Positions 18,157-28,609 are shown, counted from the stretch's first letter. The stretch is DNA of 64,000 bases from Planctomycetota bacterium (GCA_016179685.1 JACPCR010000064.1:245186-309185), one strand, 5' to 3'. Notes: generated by a model from the sequence alone, not told the origin. Made by a program: numbers and translations.

Positions 18157-20832
18157 TTGCTCCACGTCTATAACCCGTTCGCCTTCTTCCTCCTTCTGCT
18201 GATTCCGCTGCTGATCGCCATCGGTTTGCGGACCTATGATCGCGCCTCGGGGCTTCGGAGGGGCGTGATGATCGCCGCGCGTTCCCTCGTGGCTCTCGCC
18301 CTGGTCGCGGACCTTCTCACGCTGCAGGTGTGGTGGACGGACACGAAACAGGACCTGTGCGTCTATTACCTGGTCGACCTTTCCACCTCGATGCAGCCTC
18401 ACCGGCGCGAGGCGGCCCGTGCCGTCCGTGAAAGCCTCGAGGCCAGGGACTCCCGAACCTGGGCCGGCGTCATCGCCTTCGACGCGAGGCCCCGCGTCCT
18501 CGTGCCGGCCGGCCCAACGCCCGACGTACGCCTCATCGCTGAGGCCATCGAAGGCCAGGACCCCGGCCTCGCGCGGTCCGCGGCCGCCGAGGAGCAGGAA
18601 ACCAACCTGGCGGCCGCCATCCGCCTCGCTCTGAGCTCCTTCCCGGGCGACCGCGCTCGGCGCATCTGCCTCGTCTCCGACGCCAACGAGACCGAGGGCA
18701 ATGCCGTCCAGCAGGCCTGGCTCGCCGGTCAGGCCGGGGTGGATATCGTCGCGCTGGACCTGCAACTCCGGGCCAAGCCGGACGTCGCCGTGGACCGGAT
18801 TTCCCTGCCGGAGACCGTTCATCTCAATCAGGCCTTTCCCGTCACGGTGTCCCTGACCAGCTCCTTCCCCGCCGGAGGGCCCGACACGGATAGCCGGGCC
18901 GCCCTCCGCCTCTACCGCAATCACGTGCTCGTGTCCTCCCGCGACGTGGAACTGCGCCCCGGTGGCCAGACCGCCGAGTTCCGGCAGCGGTTGGACCGAG
19001 GCGGCCGTTTCGTTTACGAGGCGCGGCTGACGACGGAGCGCCCGCAGAATCCGGAAAACGACCGCGTGGTGGCCTACCTGGAGCTGCGCGACGTGCCTCG
19101 CCTCCTGATCGTGGCGGACGAGGCGGAGGAGCAGCGCCATCTGCGCGCCGCCTTCGAGGGCGCCCGAGTCCATCTTGACGTCCGGCCGGCCCGAGGCCTG
19201 CCCCAGACCATGCTGGACCTGCAGGACTTCGCCGCCGTCCTCATCGGCAACCTCCCCGCTTCCGCCATGTCCTCCAACCAGATGAAGCTTCTTCACGATT
19301 ACGTCCGCGAGTTCGGCGGGTCCGTCGTCATGGCCGGAGGCGACCAGGCCCTCGCCGCCGGCGGGTACGCGGGCACCCTCGTTGAGGACCTCCTCCCCGC
19401 TCTTTGCTCCTTCGGCGAGAAGGAAACACCCACCTCCGCCCTCGTCATGGTCGCCGATACCTCCGTCTCCGTGCGCATCCACCCCGAAGACTTCCAGGGC
19501 GAGAAGACCGCCTTCACCAGCCAACTCTACGGCCAGGCCGTCCAGGTCCTGTCGGACCGCGACCGTCTCGGCCTCATCGGCATGGCCAGCGAATTGACCT
19601 CCGCCCGGTGGTTTCTGACCCTCCAGCAGGTGGTGGACCGGCCCCGACTGCTGCAGGCCTCCATCCCGTTCGACGATCGCTCCAATCTCTACCGGCCGCT
19701 TCAAGCGGCCTACGAGGCGCTGGCCAAGGTCCATGCCACGAACAAGGGCATCCTGATCGTCACCGACGGCTACGTGGAGCCGGGCTATGACTACGCACAA
19801 CTGGCGATGCAGCTCGCCTCGGGCGAAGTCTCCGTGAGTTGCGTCGCCGTCGGGCGCGAGGCCAACCACGAGCTGCTGCGGGAGATCGCCCGATGGGGCA
19901 ACGGGCGGTACTATCCTGCCGAGGACGTGCAGGAGGCCGCGAGGGTCCTGGAACGCGAAATCCAGGAGTTCGCACGGGCCGTCGTGATCGAACGGCCCAT
20001 CGAGGTCCTCGCCATCCGGCCCGGCGAGGTGCTCAACGGCGTGGATATCGATCTCAGCCCCACGCTCTTCGGCTACGTGCGCGTCAAGCCCAAGCTCGCC
20101 TCGGAAACCCTTCTCGTCACCCAGAAGTCCAAGGACCCGATCCTGGTGACTTGGAAGTACGGGGCAGGCCGTTCGGCCATCTTCACCTCCGACGTCCGCG
20201 GCAAGTGGAGTCAGCTCTGGGTCTCCGATTGGGCCGACCAGTTCGCCCGGCTGTGGCAGAACCTGGTCGAATGGTGCACCCGGGCCGAGCCGGGCATCGA
20301 TTACGCGCCTCGCATCCAGGTCCGGGGCTGGGAGCTTCACTGCCAGGTCGATGCCCTCGATGCCCGCAACAAGTTCGTGAACAACCAGCCGCCGCGGGCC
20401 GGCCTCTACCCCCTCGGCGAGAAGGGACAGGTCTTCAGCGAGGCCAGCCGCATCGAGACGCCCATGATCCAGACGGGCCCCGGACGTTACGAGGCCAGGC
20501 CGAAGGTTAATCGCAGCGGAGTCTACCTGTTCAAGGCGGCCCGGCCCGACGGCACGGCCGCCGCCACCACGGGCGCCGTCGTCTCCGTCAGCCGGGAGCT
20601 GGCCTCCCTTCTCCCCAATCTCGCCCTCCGCGACCAGCTCTGCGAGATCACCGGCGGGAAGGTCGCCCGAAGCGCCCGCGACGTCTTCAAGCTGGAAGGC
20701 GCGGCCAAGAAAAGACCCCACGACCTCGGATGCGCCTTCCTCCTCGCCGCCTGCTTCCTCTTTCTCCTGGACGTGCTGGCGCGCCGGTGGCCCGCGGTCA
20801 CCGAATTCCTCAGCCGCCGGCCAGTCCCATGA
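18157..20832 (+). CDS. Tandem-VWA membrane protein with glutamine-amidotransferase-like middle
   Basis: TM N-term; first MIDAS YYLVDLSTSMQ, second VMVADTSVSV; YVREFGGSVVMAGGDQALAAGGYAGT (GATase1-like); C-terminal TM. TTG start. Confidence 0.82.
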   Translation: MLHVYNPFAFFLLLLIPLLIAIGLRTYDRASGLRRGVMIAARSLVALALVADLLTLQVWWTDTKQDLCVYYLVDLSTSMQPHRREAARAVRESLEARDSRTWAGVIAFDARPRVLVPAGPTPDVRLIAEAIEGQDPGLARSAAAEEQETNLAAAIRLALSSFPGDRARRICLVSDANETEGNAVQQAWLAGQAGVDIVALDLQLRAKPDVAVDRISLPETVHLNQAFPVTVSLTSSFPAGGPDTDSRAALRLYRNHVLVSSRDVELRPGGQTAEFRQRLDRGGRFVYEARLTTERPQNPENDRVVAYLELRDVPRLLIVADEAEEQRHLRAAFEGARVHLDVRPARGLPQTMLDLQDFAAVLIGNLPASAMSSNQMKLLHDYVREFGGSVVMAGGDQALAAGGYAGTLVEDLLPALCSFGEKETPTSALVMVADTSVSVRIHPEDFQGEKTAFTSQLYGQAVQVLSDRDRLGLIGMASELTSARWFLTLQQVVDRPRLLQASIPFDDRSNLYRPLQAAYEALAKVHATNKGILIVTDGYVEPGYDYAQLAMQLASGEVSVSCVAVGREANHELLREIARWGNGRYYPAEDVQEAARVLEREIQEFARAVVIERPIEVLAIRPGEVLNGVDIDLSPTLFGYVRVKPKLASETLLVTQKSKDPILVTWKYGAGRSAIFTSDVRGKWSQLWVSDWADQFARLWQNLVEWCTRAEPGIDYAPRIQVRGWELHCQVDALDARNKFVNNQPPRAGLYPLGEKGQVFSEASRIETPMIQTGPGRYEARPKVNRSGVYLFKAARPDGTAAATTGAVVSVSRELASLLPNLALRDQLCEITGGKVARSARDVFKLEGAAKKRPHDLGCAFLLAACFLFLLDVLARRWPAVTEFLSRRPVP

Positions 20833-20856
20833 ATCCTTGTTCCTGAACCTTTCTCT

Positions 20857-23800
20857 ATGAACCTTTTTCCGCCCCTTCTTCTGCTGGCCGGGCTGCACGG
20901 GCTCCTCACGGGCGCTGCGCTGGCCGAAGGCGTCAGTCTCCGGCTCTCCGAGGAGCGCCAGAAGATCGTCGACCAGTACATGGACATTCTTCTCGCGGAC
21001 GCTCGGAACGACTTCGCCTTCCGCCAGGTGTACGGGGCGTTCAAGTCGGAGAACAAGGAGTACCTTCTCGTCAACTTCTTCCAGAACGCCATCCGGCTCG
21101 AGCCGGGCCGGGCAAGCCTGCATCTCATTCTTGGCCAGCTTTACGCCTCTTTCCGCGATCTCTACCAGGCGGGTGTGAAGTTCCAGGAAGCGGCGAAGCT
21201 GGACCCCAAGGACTTCTATGCGCGCTACCTTCTGGCGGGCGTCTACCACAAGCAGAAAAAATATGACGCGGCCGCGTCGGAGTTCCGCGTCGCCTCCGCA
21301 CTCGCAGGCGATATGGACGACCGCGTCCGCAGTCTCTTCGGGCTCGCCCAGGTCTACGCCGCCCTGTCGGATGGGGAAGAGGCCCGGAAGACCTGGGAGG
21401 AGGTCGCTGAGCTGCGGCCTTTCGACACGGCCACGTTGCGCCAGCTCGCGGACGCCGCGAGGGTCTTTCAACGCTGGGACCTCGCGGAGCGCTGGCTCGG
21501 GAAGCTCCTCGAGCTCGTGACAGAGGACCCCGAGGCCACCTGTTCCGCCCTGATCGATCTGGCGGAGGTGGCGCGGCAGCAGAAACGCTTCGACGCGGCC
21601 GTCGAACGCTATCGGAAGGCCAGGTCGTTCCTCTCGGAATCCCATTGGCTGAGCGCGGAAATCCACGCTCGAATTCGCCAGTGCTTTGCGGAGCAGGGCC
21701 GCGGGGCCAGTCTGGACCAGGAGCTCGAGGCCCGCATCCAGCGCAACGGGCGCGACCTCGACGCCCTCCTCGAGCGCGCCGAGCTGCTGGCCGCCGAGGG
21801 CCGGCCCGGCCCCGCCGCCGAATGCCTGCAGGCCGCCTCCGCGGCCAGTCCCAGGGACGTCCAGATTCTCGAGAAGCTCCGGGCCGCCCGCGTCCAAGTC
21901 CCCGATGACGCCGGCGTCGAGGATGCCACGCGCAGGCTTCTCGCCCTCAGCCCGCAAAATGTCCACTACAAGCTCCAGGACGCCGAATACCACGTCCAGC
22001 GAGGACACCGGGACCGCGCCCGGGCCATCTGGGACGATATCCTCCGCGAGGACCCCCGCCAGCCCGCTCGTTACGCCTCCGTCGCCCGCGCCATGAAGCG
22101 CGCCGGCGAGCTCGACACCGCTGAGGAAACCTACCGCCGCCTCGTCGAGGTCGATCCGGAAACCGAAATGCACCGGATCGAGCTCGCTGAGCTGTGCCTC
22201 CGCCGGGCCGCGGAGTCGCCCGCCGCCGGGGCGGACCCGGGCACGGGGGGCCCCGCCGAGCCCTACTTCCTCAAGGCCCGGGACATGCTCCTCGGCGCCT
22301 CCCAGCGCGGGAAGCTCACCCTCGCCGAAACCCAGTACGCCGGACTCCTCCTCCTCGAGCACCGCCGGCTCGAAGAGGCCCGGCAGGTCCTCGAAACGGG
22401 CCGCCAGCGCTTCACCTCCGACATGGCCCTGGCGCACATGCTCGGTGAAACCTGCCTCCGGCTCGGCGCGGCCCGGGACGCCGCCAGTCCGGATAAGAAC
22501 GCCCTGTTCGACGAGGCGCTCCGCCAGGAGCTTGAAGCGTTCGACCTCGCCCCTCATCCCGCCGTCCAGCGGGAAATGAACGCCGAGTTGATGAGCCTCT
22601 GCCTCGGCTACGGCATTTGGACGGCCGGCGACGGCAAGACCTACCGCGGCGGTCCCCAGGGCCTTACCAGCCTGCTCGGAAAACACGTCCGTGATTACTT
22701 CGCACGGCCGAAGGACCCGATGCCCGCTTGGTGCATCGGCGACATCCAGCAGCAGGGGCCGGCATCCTACTTCAGCTTCGCCAACATCCCCAATGGATCC
22801 CCGAAGGGCTTCGGGTTCTACACCGGGGGCGGGCCCCGCACGGACGCGGGACTCTCCTTCTTCAGCGACGCGCTCCAGCGGGACCCGCTCTTCGTGCCCG
22901 GCTACCTCAGCAATTCCGTCTCCTACGTCCTGCGCGACTCCTTCGAGCAGGCCGTCGTCGAGCTGCGCAAGGCCGCGGTGATCGATCCGGTGAACAAGTG
23001 GAAGTACTTCCTGCAGATCGGGGACCTCTTTGCCAACGAGGGGCAGTTGGAGGAGGCGCGGGCGTTCTGGAACCGCGTCGCCGAGCGCGTCTTCACCGAC
23101 GCCACGCTGTTCTATCAACTCGGCACCCGATATTTCCGCGCCGGCCAGACGGCCGAGGCCGTCGCCATGCTCCAGAAAGCCATCGAGACCAACCCGAACC
23201 TCCACTCCTATCACATGACCCTGGGCAACATGTACGACTACCTGGGAGACTATCCCCGGGCCGTCGCCTCCTACCGCCGCGCCCTCGAGCTGGCCACCCA
23301 GAGCATGCTCCTGCCCGTCCGGCAGCGCCTGAGCGAGATTCAGCGCTCCTGGGCCTACGAGCTGTTCGACGGCGGCGAACACGAGAAAGCCCTTCAGCAG
23401 TTCCGGGACATCCGCGAGTTCCAGGAAAAGCTCGAAGCCTATTACCGGGCCGAGAAGGATGAACGCGCGGCCGCACGCCTCTCCCTCGAAGCCGCCGACG
23501 TCCAGGTCCAGATCGCCCGCTGCCTCGAGGCCCTCGGCCAGCCAGCGGAAGCCCGGCCTCTCTACGACCGCGTGGCACAGGAACTTCCCGCTGCCCCCAT
23601 CCGCATCGCTCGAAACCGGACCCTCAGCCTCCGCTACTTCCTCCGGCTGCAAGGCCAGTCCGCCCGGCTGGGGCCCGATTGCATGGGACCCGCAGGCGAA
23701 GTCGCCCCCAGGCCATTCACCCTCCGCCTGGTGCACCAGTCCCGGCTCTACGACGTCGCTCGAGAACATTCCCTCACGCCCGCCGGAGTCCTCTACTCCG

Positions 23801-24738
23801 GACTCGCCCGCTGGGTCGAGGTGGACCCCCTTTCCGGCCGCGTCCTGCGCGAGATGCCCGCCGGGAAGGCCATCCGATCCCGCGGGGGCCTCGAGGTCCA
23901 GGTCCGACGAGGCGACGCGGGCGACCAGATCCAACTCCGCCGAGGCGATGCCTCCGTCGAAGCGGCTTCCCTCGGCCCCCTCCACGTCCGCATGTCGGAC
24001 CTCCAGATCACCCCCGGCCGGGTTCTCTTCGTGGCCTCGGGCGGGACCGCCACACGGATTCTCGCCGTGGACGCGGCGACGGGCGCCGCCGCGTGGAATG
24101 TCGAGGCCTCACCCCATACCCAGGATATCGCCTGCGGTGAGGATCGCCTCGCCGCCCTCGAGTCCGACGCCAATCAGACCTCCGTCGTCCTCCGAGACGC
24201 CGGGACAGGCCAGACCCTCTGGATGCAGAAGCTGGCCCCCGGCGGCATCTGGCATCAACCCGTCATCGCGGCAGGCAAGCTCTTCCTCGCCGAGGACACC
24301 GCGTGGGAGCTTCACGCCCTCGACCTCGCCACCGGTGAATCCCTCTATAGCCTGACCTTCGAGGACCTCTTCCCGCGCCCGCCCCTTGTCCACGAGGGCG
24401 TCCTCTACCTCCACGTCCGCGGTTTCAAGAGGCGTACGATCGACCTCTACGCTCTCGATCCCGAGACGGGACGGATACTCTGGAAATCGGACCTGAAGGC
24501 GATGAGCGCGCACTCGCCCCTCATCTTCCTGGGCCCAGATATCGTGCTGCTGGACCCGGAGACGCGCCGGATTTTCAAGGTCGACCGTGCAACGGGCGTA
24601 CGTCACGCCGACGCCAGCTACGAGGAGTTCCTCACCGAATCCCAGCATCACTTCCTTCAGTTCCTGCAGCCCTTCGGCGAGCACATCCTCCTCGTCGGCG
24701 GCCGAGGCGACATCCACGCCTTGAAGATCGAAAACTGA
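20857..24738 (+). CDS. Large TPR protein with C-terminal PQQ-like beta-propeller
   Basis: Repeated TPR signatures (GVKFQEAAKLDPKDFYARYLLAGVY...), C-terminal ILAVDAATGAAAWNV / LYALDPETGRILWKSDL repeats. Confidence 0.85.
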   Translation: MNLFPPLLLLAGLHGLLTGAALAEGVSLRLSEERQKIVDQYMDILLADARNDFAFRQVYGAFKSENKEYLLVNFFQNAIRLEPGRASLHLILGQLYASFRDLYQAGVKFQEAAKLDPKDFYARYLLAGVYHKQKKYDAAASEFRVASALAGDMDDRVRSLFGLAQVYAALSDGEEARKTWEEVAELRPFDTATLRQLADAARVFQRWDLAERWLGKLLELVTEDPEATCSALIDLAEVARQQKRFDAAVERYRKARSFLSESHWLSAEIHARIRQCFAEQGRGASLDQELEARIQRNGRDLDALLERAELLAAEGRPGPAAECLQAASAASPRDVQILEKLRAARVQVPDDAGVEDATRRLLALSPQNVHYKLQDAEYHVQRGHRDRARAIWDDILREDPRQPARYASVARAMKRAGELDTAEETYRRLVEVDPETEMHRIELAELCLRRAAESPAAGADPGTGGPAEPYFLKARDMLLGASQRGKLTLAETQYAGLLLLEHRRLEEARQVLETGRQRFTSDMALAHMLGETCLRLGAARDAASPDKNALFDEALRQELEAFDLAPHPAVQREMNAELMSLCLGYGIWTAGDGKTYRGGPQGLTSLLGKHVRDYFARPKDPMPAWCIGDIQQQGPASYFSFANIPNGSPKGFGFYTGGGPRTDAGLSFFSDALQRDPLFVPGYLSNSVSYVLRDSFEQAVVELRKAAVIDPVNKWKYFLQIGDLFANEGQLEEARAFWNRVAERVFTDATLFYQLGTRYFRAGQTAEAVAMLQKAIETNPNLHSYHMTLGNMYDYLGDYPRAVASYRRALELATQSMLLPVRQRLSEIQRSWAYELFDGGEHEKALQQFRDIREFQEKLEAYYRAEKDERAAARLSLEAADVQVQIARCLEALGQPAEARPLYDRVAQELPAAPIRIARNRTLSLRYFLRLQGQSARLGPDCMGPAGEVAPRPFTLRLVHQSRLYDVAREHSLTPAGVLYSGLARWVEVDPLSGRVLREMPAGKAIRSRGGLEVQVRRGDAGDQIQLRRGDASVEAASLGPLHVRMSDLQITPGRVLFVASGGTATRILAVDAATGAAAWNVEASPHTQDIACGEDRLAALESDANQTSVVLRDAGTGQTLWMQKLAPGGIWHQPVIAAGKLFLAEDTAWELHALDLATGESLYSLTFEDLFPRPPLVHEGVLYLHVRGFKRRTIDLYALDPETGRILWKSDLKAMSAHSPLIFLGPDIVLLDPETRRIFKVDRATGVRHADASYEEFLTESQHHFLQFLQPFGEHILLVGGRGDIHALKIEN

Positions 24739-24771
24739 GGCAGTTTGAATTCCCCAGGCCGCCTCGTTAGC

Positions 24772-25125
24772 CTATGGAGTTTGGTGAAGTTTCTGGCTCT
24801 TTGCGATCTTGCGCGCGTCGGGACCGGGCTCGAATCTCAGGTAATCCATCCACAATTCTGCCCAGAAATCAGACGCAAGGAGTATGTGAAGCAGGAAAAG
24901 TCCGCCCAATCCACCGAGCGCTGCTCAGAAGAGGTGGCCGCCGGAAAAGAGAATAAGACGGGCTGGGATAAGCAGGAACAGTTTTGGGGCGATGTGCGAA
25001 CGCAGACAATTCCGTATCCAATCCAGGTCACCCTTACGAGCGCGGATGGTGGCCTCGCACCCAAGTGCAGCTCCACCCCAGACTCCCAGTGCCAGTAAAA
25101 TGATGACCACTCCCATGGTAGCCAA
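24772..25125 (-). pseudogene. Small two-TM membrane protein interrupted by one in-frame TGA
   Basis: MATMGVVIILLALGVWGGAALGCEATIRARKGDLDWIRNCLRSHIAPKLFLLIPARLILFSGGHLF[TGA]AALGGLGGLFLLHILLASDFWAELWMDYLRFEPGPDARKIAKSQKLHQTP*, all one frame. Confidence 0.4.
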
Positions 25126-25273
25126 TTTTTTGTGATCGAAAACTATATATTTTATAATAGAGTTATATATTTTGACTAATCAAAGTAAGGCCAGTTTTGT
25201 TTCTCGCTCTTGTAGTCTCCACCCCGCTTTGTGCGCTTGCTCCACCGTGCCCCTGTGCAGAGGAATACCTCAT

Positions 25274-26425
25274 ATGCCTGACGCCCTTTCTTATTACCCT
25301 ATCCTGAATCCCAGCACCTGGGACAGCCACGGCGAGGCCTTTTCGAGAAAACTCTTGCAGTCCAATTTTCCTCTCGTGCCCTGGGTGGCCTATGGAGAGG
25401 ACCGGGGTGACCGAATCAATTACTTGACGCGGTGGGCGGCAGAGGAGCAGAAGGTCTCTTACGAGCAGATGGATGAGAAGAGCCTCTCGAACCTGGCGCA
25501 GCGGCCCGAACAGCCCGAATGGCAGATGAACGAGCCCGCTTTGGGGAAAGCCTCCCACAAGGTCATCCTTCGGGTTGGCGACGACCTCACGGCCAGCAGT
25601 ATCCTGGACCCCGCGATCCTCCAGAAGGCGCAAGATATGCTCGGTTGCGACATGATCCTCGTCGGCATACCACACCGATTCATGATGCTCGCTTGCGGGG
25701 AGGGCGAGGCCATTCTTGTCGCGCCCGTCGTTCACTCCATCTACGAGGAGGCCCGCAGAGAATCCCACGCCCATCTTTCACCCTACCTTTTCTGCGCCCG
25801 GGACGGCGAGCTCATCGGGGTCGCCGCGCTGAAGCGCCAACAGGAGACGAAGGGCCCGGGTAAGCATAAGCACGAGAAAGATGAAGACGAGGGCGAGGAC
25901 GAGGAGAAGGACGAGGACGAGGAGGGGGAAAAGGACGAGGACGAGGACGAGGAGAAGGACGAGGACGAGGAGGGCGAGGAAGGATTCGAGGACGAGGACG
26001 AGGAGGGCGAGGAAGGATTCGAGGACGAGGACGAGGAGGGGGAAAAGGACGAGGACGAGGACGAGGAGGTGGTGGTAACCTGGCCAAGGCCTACGCCGTT
26101 CCTCATCCAGGATGAGGGCCAGGGCACCCTGGTCCTGTGTCTCTCCTGCGAGAGCTTCCCTGAACTGCTCCGGGCCGCGGAATACGAACTGGAGGCCTAC
26201 GTGCCCGTGCTCGGCGAGTTGGAGGGATTCGATGGCCCCATCTGCGTCGAGGTCGATGCCCGCTCCCTGCCCGAAGAGGCCCGGTTTCCCCAGCTCTACG
26301 AGACTCTGTCCAGCGAGTTCACCAAGGCCGTCCGAGAGGCCGGCGTCACGGCGCCCAACGCTAATCCGGTCACCATCACCTTCCGCCTGTCTTCCTTGGG
26401 ACCCGACGCGAAGTCGATCCCGTAG
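25274..26425 (+). CDS. Hypothetical protein with internal ~70-aa D/E/K low-complexity insert
   Basis: MPDALSYYPILNPSTWDSHGEAFSRKLLQSNFPLVPWVAYGED...; normal composition on both sides of the acidic segment. Confidence 0.7.
   Translation: MPDALSYYPILNPSTWDSHGEAFSRKLLQSNFPLVPWVAYGEDRGDRINYLTRWAAEEQKVSYEQMDEKSLSNLAQRPEQPEWQMNEPALGKASHKVILRVGDDLTASSILDPAILQKAQDMLGCDMILVGIPHRFMMLACGEGEAILVAPVVHSIYEEARRESHAHLSPYLFCARDGELIGVAALKRQQETKGPGKHKHEKDEDEGEDEEKDEDEEGEKDEDEDEEKDEDEEGEEGFEDEDEEGEEGFEDEDEEGEKDEDEDEEVVVTWPRPTPFLIQDEGQGTLVLCLSCESFPELLRAAEYELEAYVPVLGELEGFDGPICVEVDARSLPEEARFPQLYETLSSEFTKAVREAGVTAPNANPVTITFRLSSLGPDAKSIP
25870..26071 (+). repeat. Intragenic GAGGACGA/GAGGA-rich repeat encoding acidic linker
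   Basis: Encodes HEKDEDEGEDEEKDEDEEGEKDEDEDEEKDEDEEGEEGFEDEDEEGEEGFEDEDEEGEKDEDEDEE; EGEEGFEDEDE unit duplicated. Confidence 0.85.
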
Positions 26426-26573
26426 GCGCGATGGATTCCGTGGCTTATTGAGGCTCTCGGGTCCTTGATTTACAATGTCGCATAGGGGACGGAGAATTCT
26501 GGGAAGAAGGGAAGACCCATGAGGCCCGATGGGACGCATCCGCACTTGCATCCCTTCTGATAGCGTGATTCCA

Positions 26574-27590
26574 ATGGAAAAGACACAGGAAGAGTACGAG
26601 AAGCAGATCGCCCAGTTCATCCGGGATTTCGCCACGCTGCGGCAGGAAGTGGCCAAGATGATCGTGGGCTACGAGGACGTGGTCGAGAAGGTCCTCATCT
26701 GCCTCTTCGCGGGCGGAAACGTGCTCCTCGAGGGCGTGCCCGGCCTCGGCAAGACCATGCTCGTACGAGTCCTCGCCCAGGCGCTGCATTGCCACTTCCG
26801 TCGGGTGCAATTCACGGCCGATCTGATGCCCTCGGACATCCTCGGGACGAACATGATCGTGCAGCAGGGAGGCCGGCGGGAACTGGTCTTTCAGAAGGGG
26901 CCGATCTTCACCCACCTCCTCCTGGCGGACGAGATCAACCGCGCCACGCCGAGGACCCAATCGGCCCTGCTCGAGGCCATGGAGGAGCATAGCGTCACCG
27001 TGGGGGCGCAGACCCACACGCTCGAGGAGCCCTTCTTCGTCCTGGCCACGCAAAATCCCATCGAGCAGGCTGGGACGTACCCGTTGCCCCAGGCTGCCCT
27101 GGACAAGTTCCTGTTCAAGCTCGTCGTCGGATACCCCGGCTTTGCGGACCTGGAGGAGATCATCCGGCGCACCACGCAGTCCAAGCTCCCGGAGATTCAT
27201 CGGGTGATGACGCGGGAGAAAGTCCTTGAAATGAGTCAGCTCGTGCGGGAAGTGCCCGTGTCGCCCCACGTCGAGCGCTACGCGGGCCGGCTCGTGCTCG
27301 CCTCGCATCCTGAAAGTCCCTACGCCACCGAAATGGTCAAGCGCTACGTCAAGGCCGGAAGCAGCCCCAGGGGGATCGTCGGCCTCCTCCTGGGCGGCAA
27401 GGTCCGCGCCCTCCTCTCCGGCCGCTTCAGCGTGTCCTGCGAGGATATCCGCAACGTGGCCACTTCGACGCTGCGGCATCGTGTGCAACTGACCTTCGAA
27501 GGTCAGGCCGAGGAAGTCCCCGCGGACCGCATCGTTGATGATCTGGTTGCCCGAACGCCCGAAATGGAGGTCGCACAGTCAGCCGCGTGA
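26574..27590 (+). CDS. MoxR family AAA+ ATPase (paralog 1)
   Basis: LEGVPGLGKTMLV, LMPSDILGTNMI, FQKGPIFTHLLLADEINRATPRTQSALLEAMEE. Confidence 0.93.
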   Translation: MEKTQEEYEKQIAQFIRDFATLRQEVAKMIVGYEDVVEKVLICLFAGGNVLLEGVPGLGKTMLVRVLAQALHCHFRRVQFTADLMPSDILGTNMIVQQGGRRELVFQKGPIFTHLLLADEINRATPRTQSALLEAMEEHSVTVGAQTHTLEEPFFVLATQNPIEQAGTYPLPQAALDKFLFKLVVGYPGFADLEEIIRRTTQSKLPEIHRVMTREKVLEMSQLVREVPVSPHVERYAGRLVLASHPESPYATEMVKRYVKAGSSPRGIVGLLLGGKVRALLSGRFSVSCEDIRNVATSTLRHRVQLTFEGQAEEVPADRIVDDLVARTPEMEVAQSAA

Positions 27591-28609
27591 ATACAACGCA
27601 GAGCCCGCCCGTGGCCGCACCCTCGCCCGACGAAATCCGCCGGTTTCAGGAGGCCTTCCAGGCCCTGAAGAACGAGATGTTGAGGATCATCATCGGATAC
27701 GATTCCGTCGTCGAGGACGTCCTCGTCTGCTTCTTTGCCGGCGGGAATCTGCTCCTTGAAAGCACCCCGGGCCTCGGCAAGACGCTCATCGTCAAGACCC
27801 TCGCCGAGGTCCTGGACCTGCCCTTCAAGCGCATTCAGTTCACGCCGGACCTGATGCCCTCGGACATTCTCGGCACGACGATCGTGCTGGAGACGGACCG
27901 AGGCGAAAAGGTCTTCGAGTTCCAGAGGGGCCCGGTGTTCACCCAGATTCTCCTCGCCGATGAGATCAACCGCGCCACGCCTAAGACACAGTCGGCCCTC
28001 CTCGAGGCCATGCAGGAACGCATGGTCTCCGTGGGCGGGCAAACCTATCCGCTCGACCTTCCTTACTTCGTCCTGGCCACGCAGAACCCGCTGGACGCCG
28101 AGGGGACCTACAGCCTGCCGGAGGCGCAGATTGACCGCTTCTTCTTCAAGCTGGCGCTGCGGTATCCCGATCTGGATCATCTGCAGCGCATCGGCGAGGC
28201 CAGCTCGGGCCGGCGCGAGGTGCAACTCCGAAAGCTTCTCGGGGCCCGCGAGGCGCTCGAGCTTCAGGACCTCGTGCGGCGCGTCGATGCGGGGCCCGAG
28301 GCCAACGCCTTCGCCATCCGCATCATCCTCAAGACCCACCCCGCCAGCCCCGAGGGCGGGCCGAACGCCCGGCGCTTCCTGCGCTACGGGTCGAGTCCAC
28401 GCGGGGTGCAGGCCCTGATCCTCGGAGGCAAGGTCCGCGCCCTCGTCGCTGGCAAAGCCCACGTCGAGCCGCGGCACATCGCTGCGGTCGCCCGGCAGAT
28501 TCTCAACCACCGCCTCATCCTCAACTTCGAGGGCGAATCCGAACAGATGCGGCCCGAAACCCTCGTCGATGAGGCCGTCGGGGAACTCATGGGAAGCAGC
28601 CCGGGCTGA
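27587..28609 (+). CDS. MoxR family AAA+ ATPase (paralog 2)
   Basis: GTG start overlaps stop of paralog 1 (GTGA); LESTPGLGKTLIVK, LMPSDILGTTIVLE, FQRGPVFTQILLADEINRATPKTQSALLEAMQE. Confidence 0.93.
   Translation: MNTTQSPPVAAPSPDEIRRFQEAFQALKNEMLRIIIGYDSVVEDVLVCFFAGGNLLLESTPGLGKTLIVKTLAEVLDLPFKRIQFTPDLMPSDILGTTIVLETDRGEKVFEFQRGPVFTQILLADEINRATPKTQSALLEAMQERMVSVGGQTYPLDLPYFVLATQNPLDAEGTYSLPEAQIDRFFFKLALRYPDLDHLQRIGEASSGRREVQLRKLLGAREALELQDLVRRVDAGPEANAFAIRIILKTHPASPEGGPNARRFLRYGSSPRGVQALILGGKVRALVAGKAHVEPRHIAAVARQILNHRLILNFEGESEQMRPETLVDEAVGELMGSSPG

Noticed and set aside
18142-23985. 1,947-aa antisense ORF across the VWA and TPR genes
   Set aside because: Same codon-bias artefact; it spans two sense genes and their intergenic gap.
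25778-26656. Minus-strand ORFs rich in PRPRP / LVLVL opposite the acidic repeat
   Set aside because: Antisense of the GAGGAC repeat; the plus strand continues in frame with normal protein on both sides.
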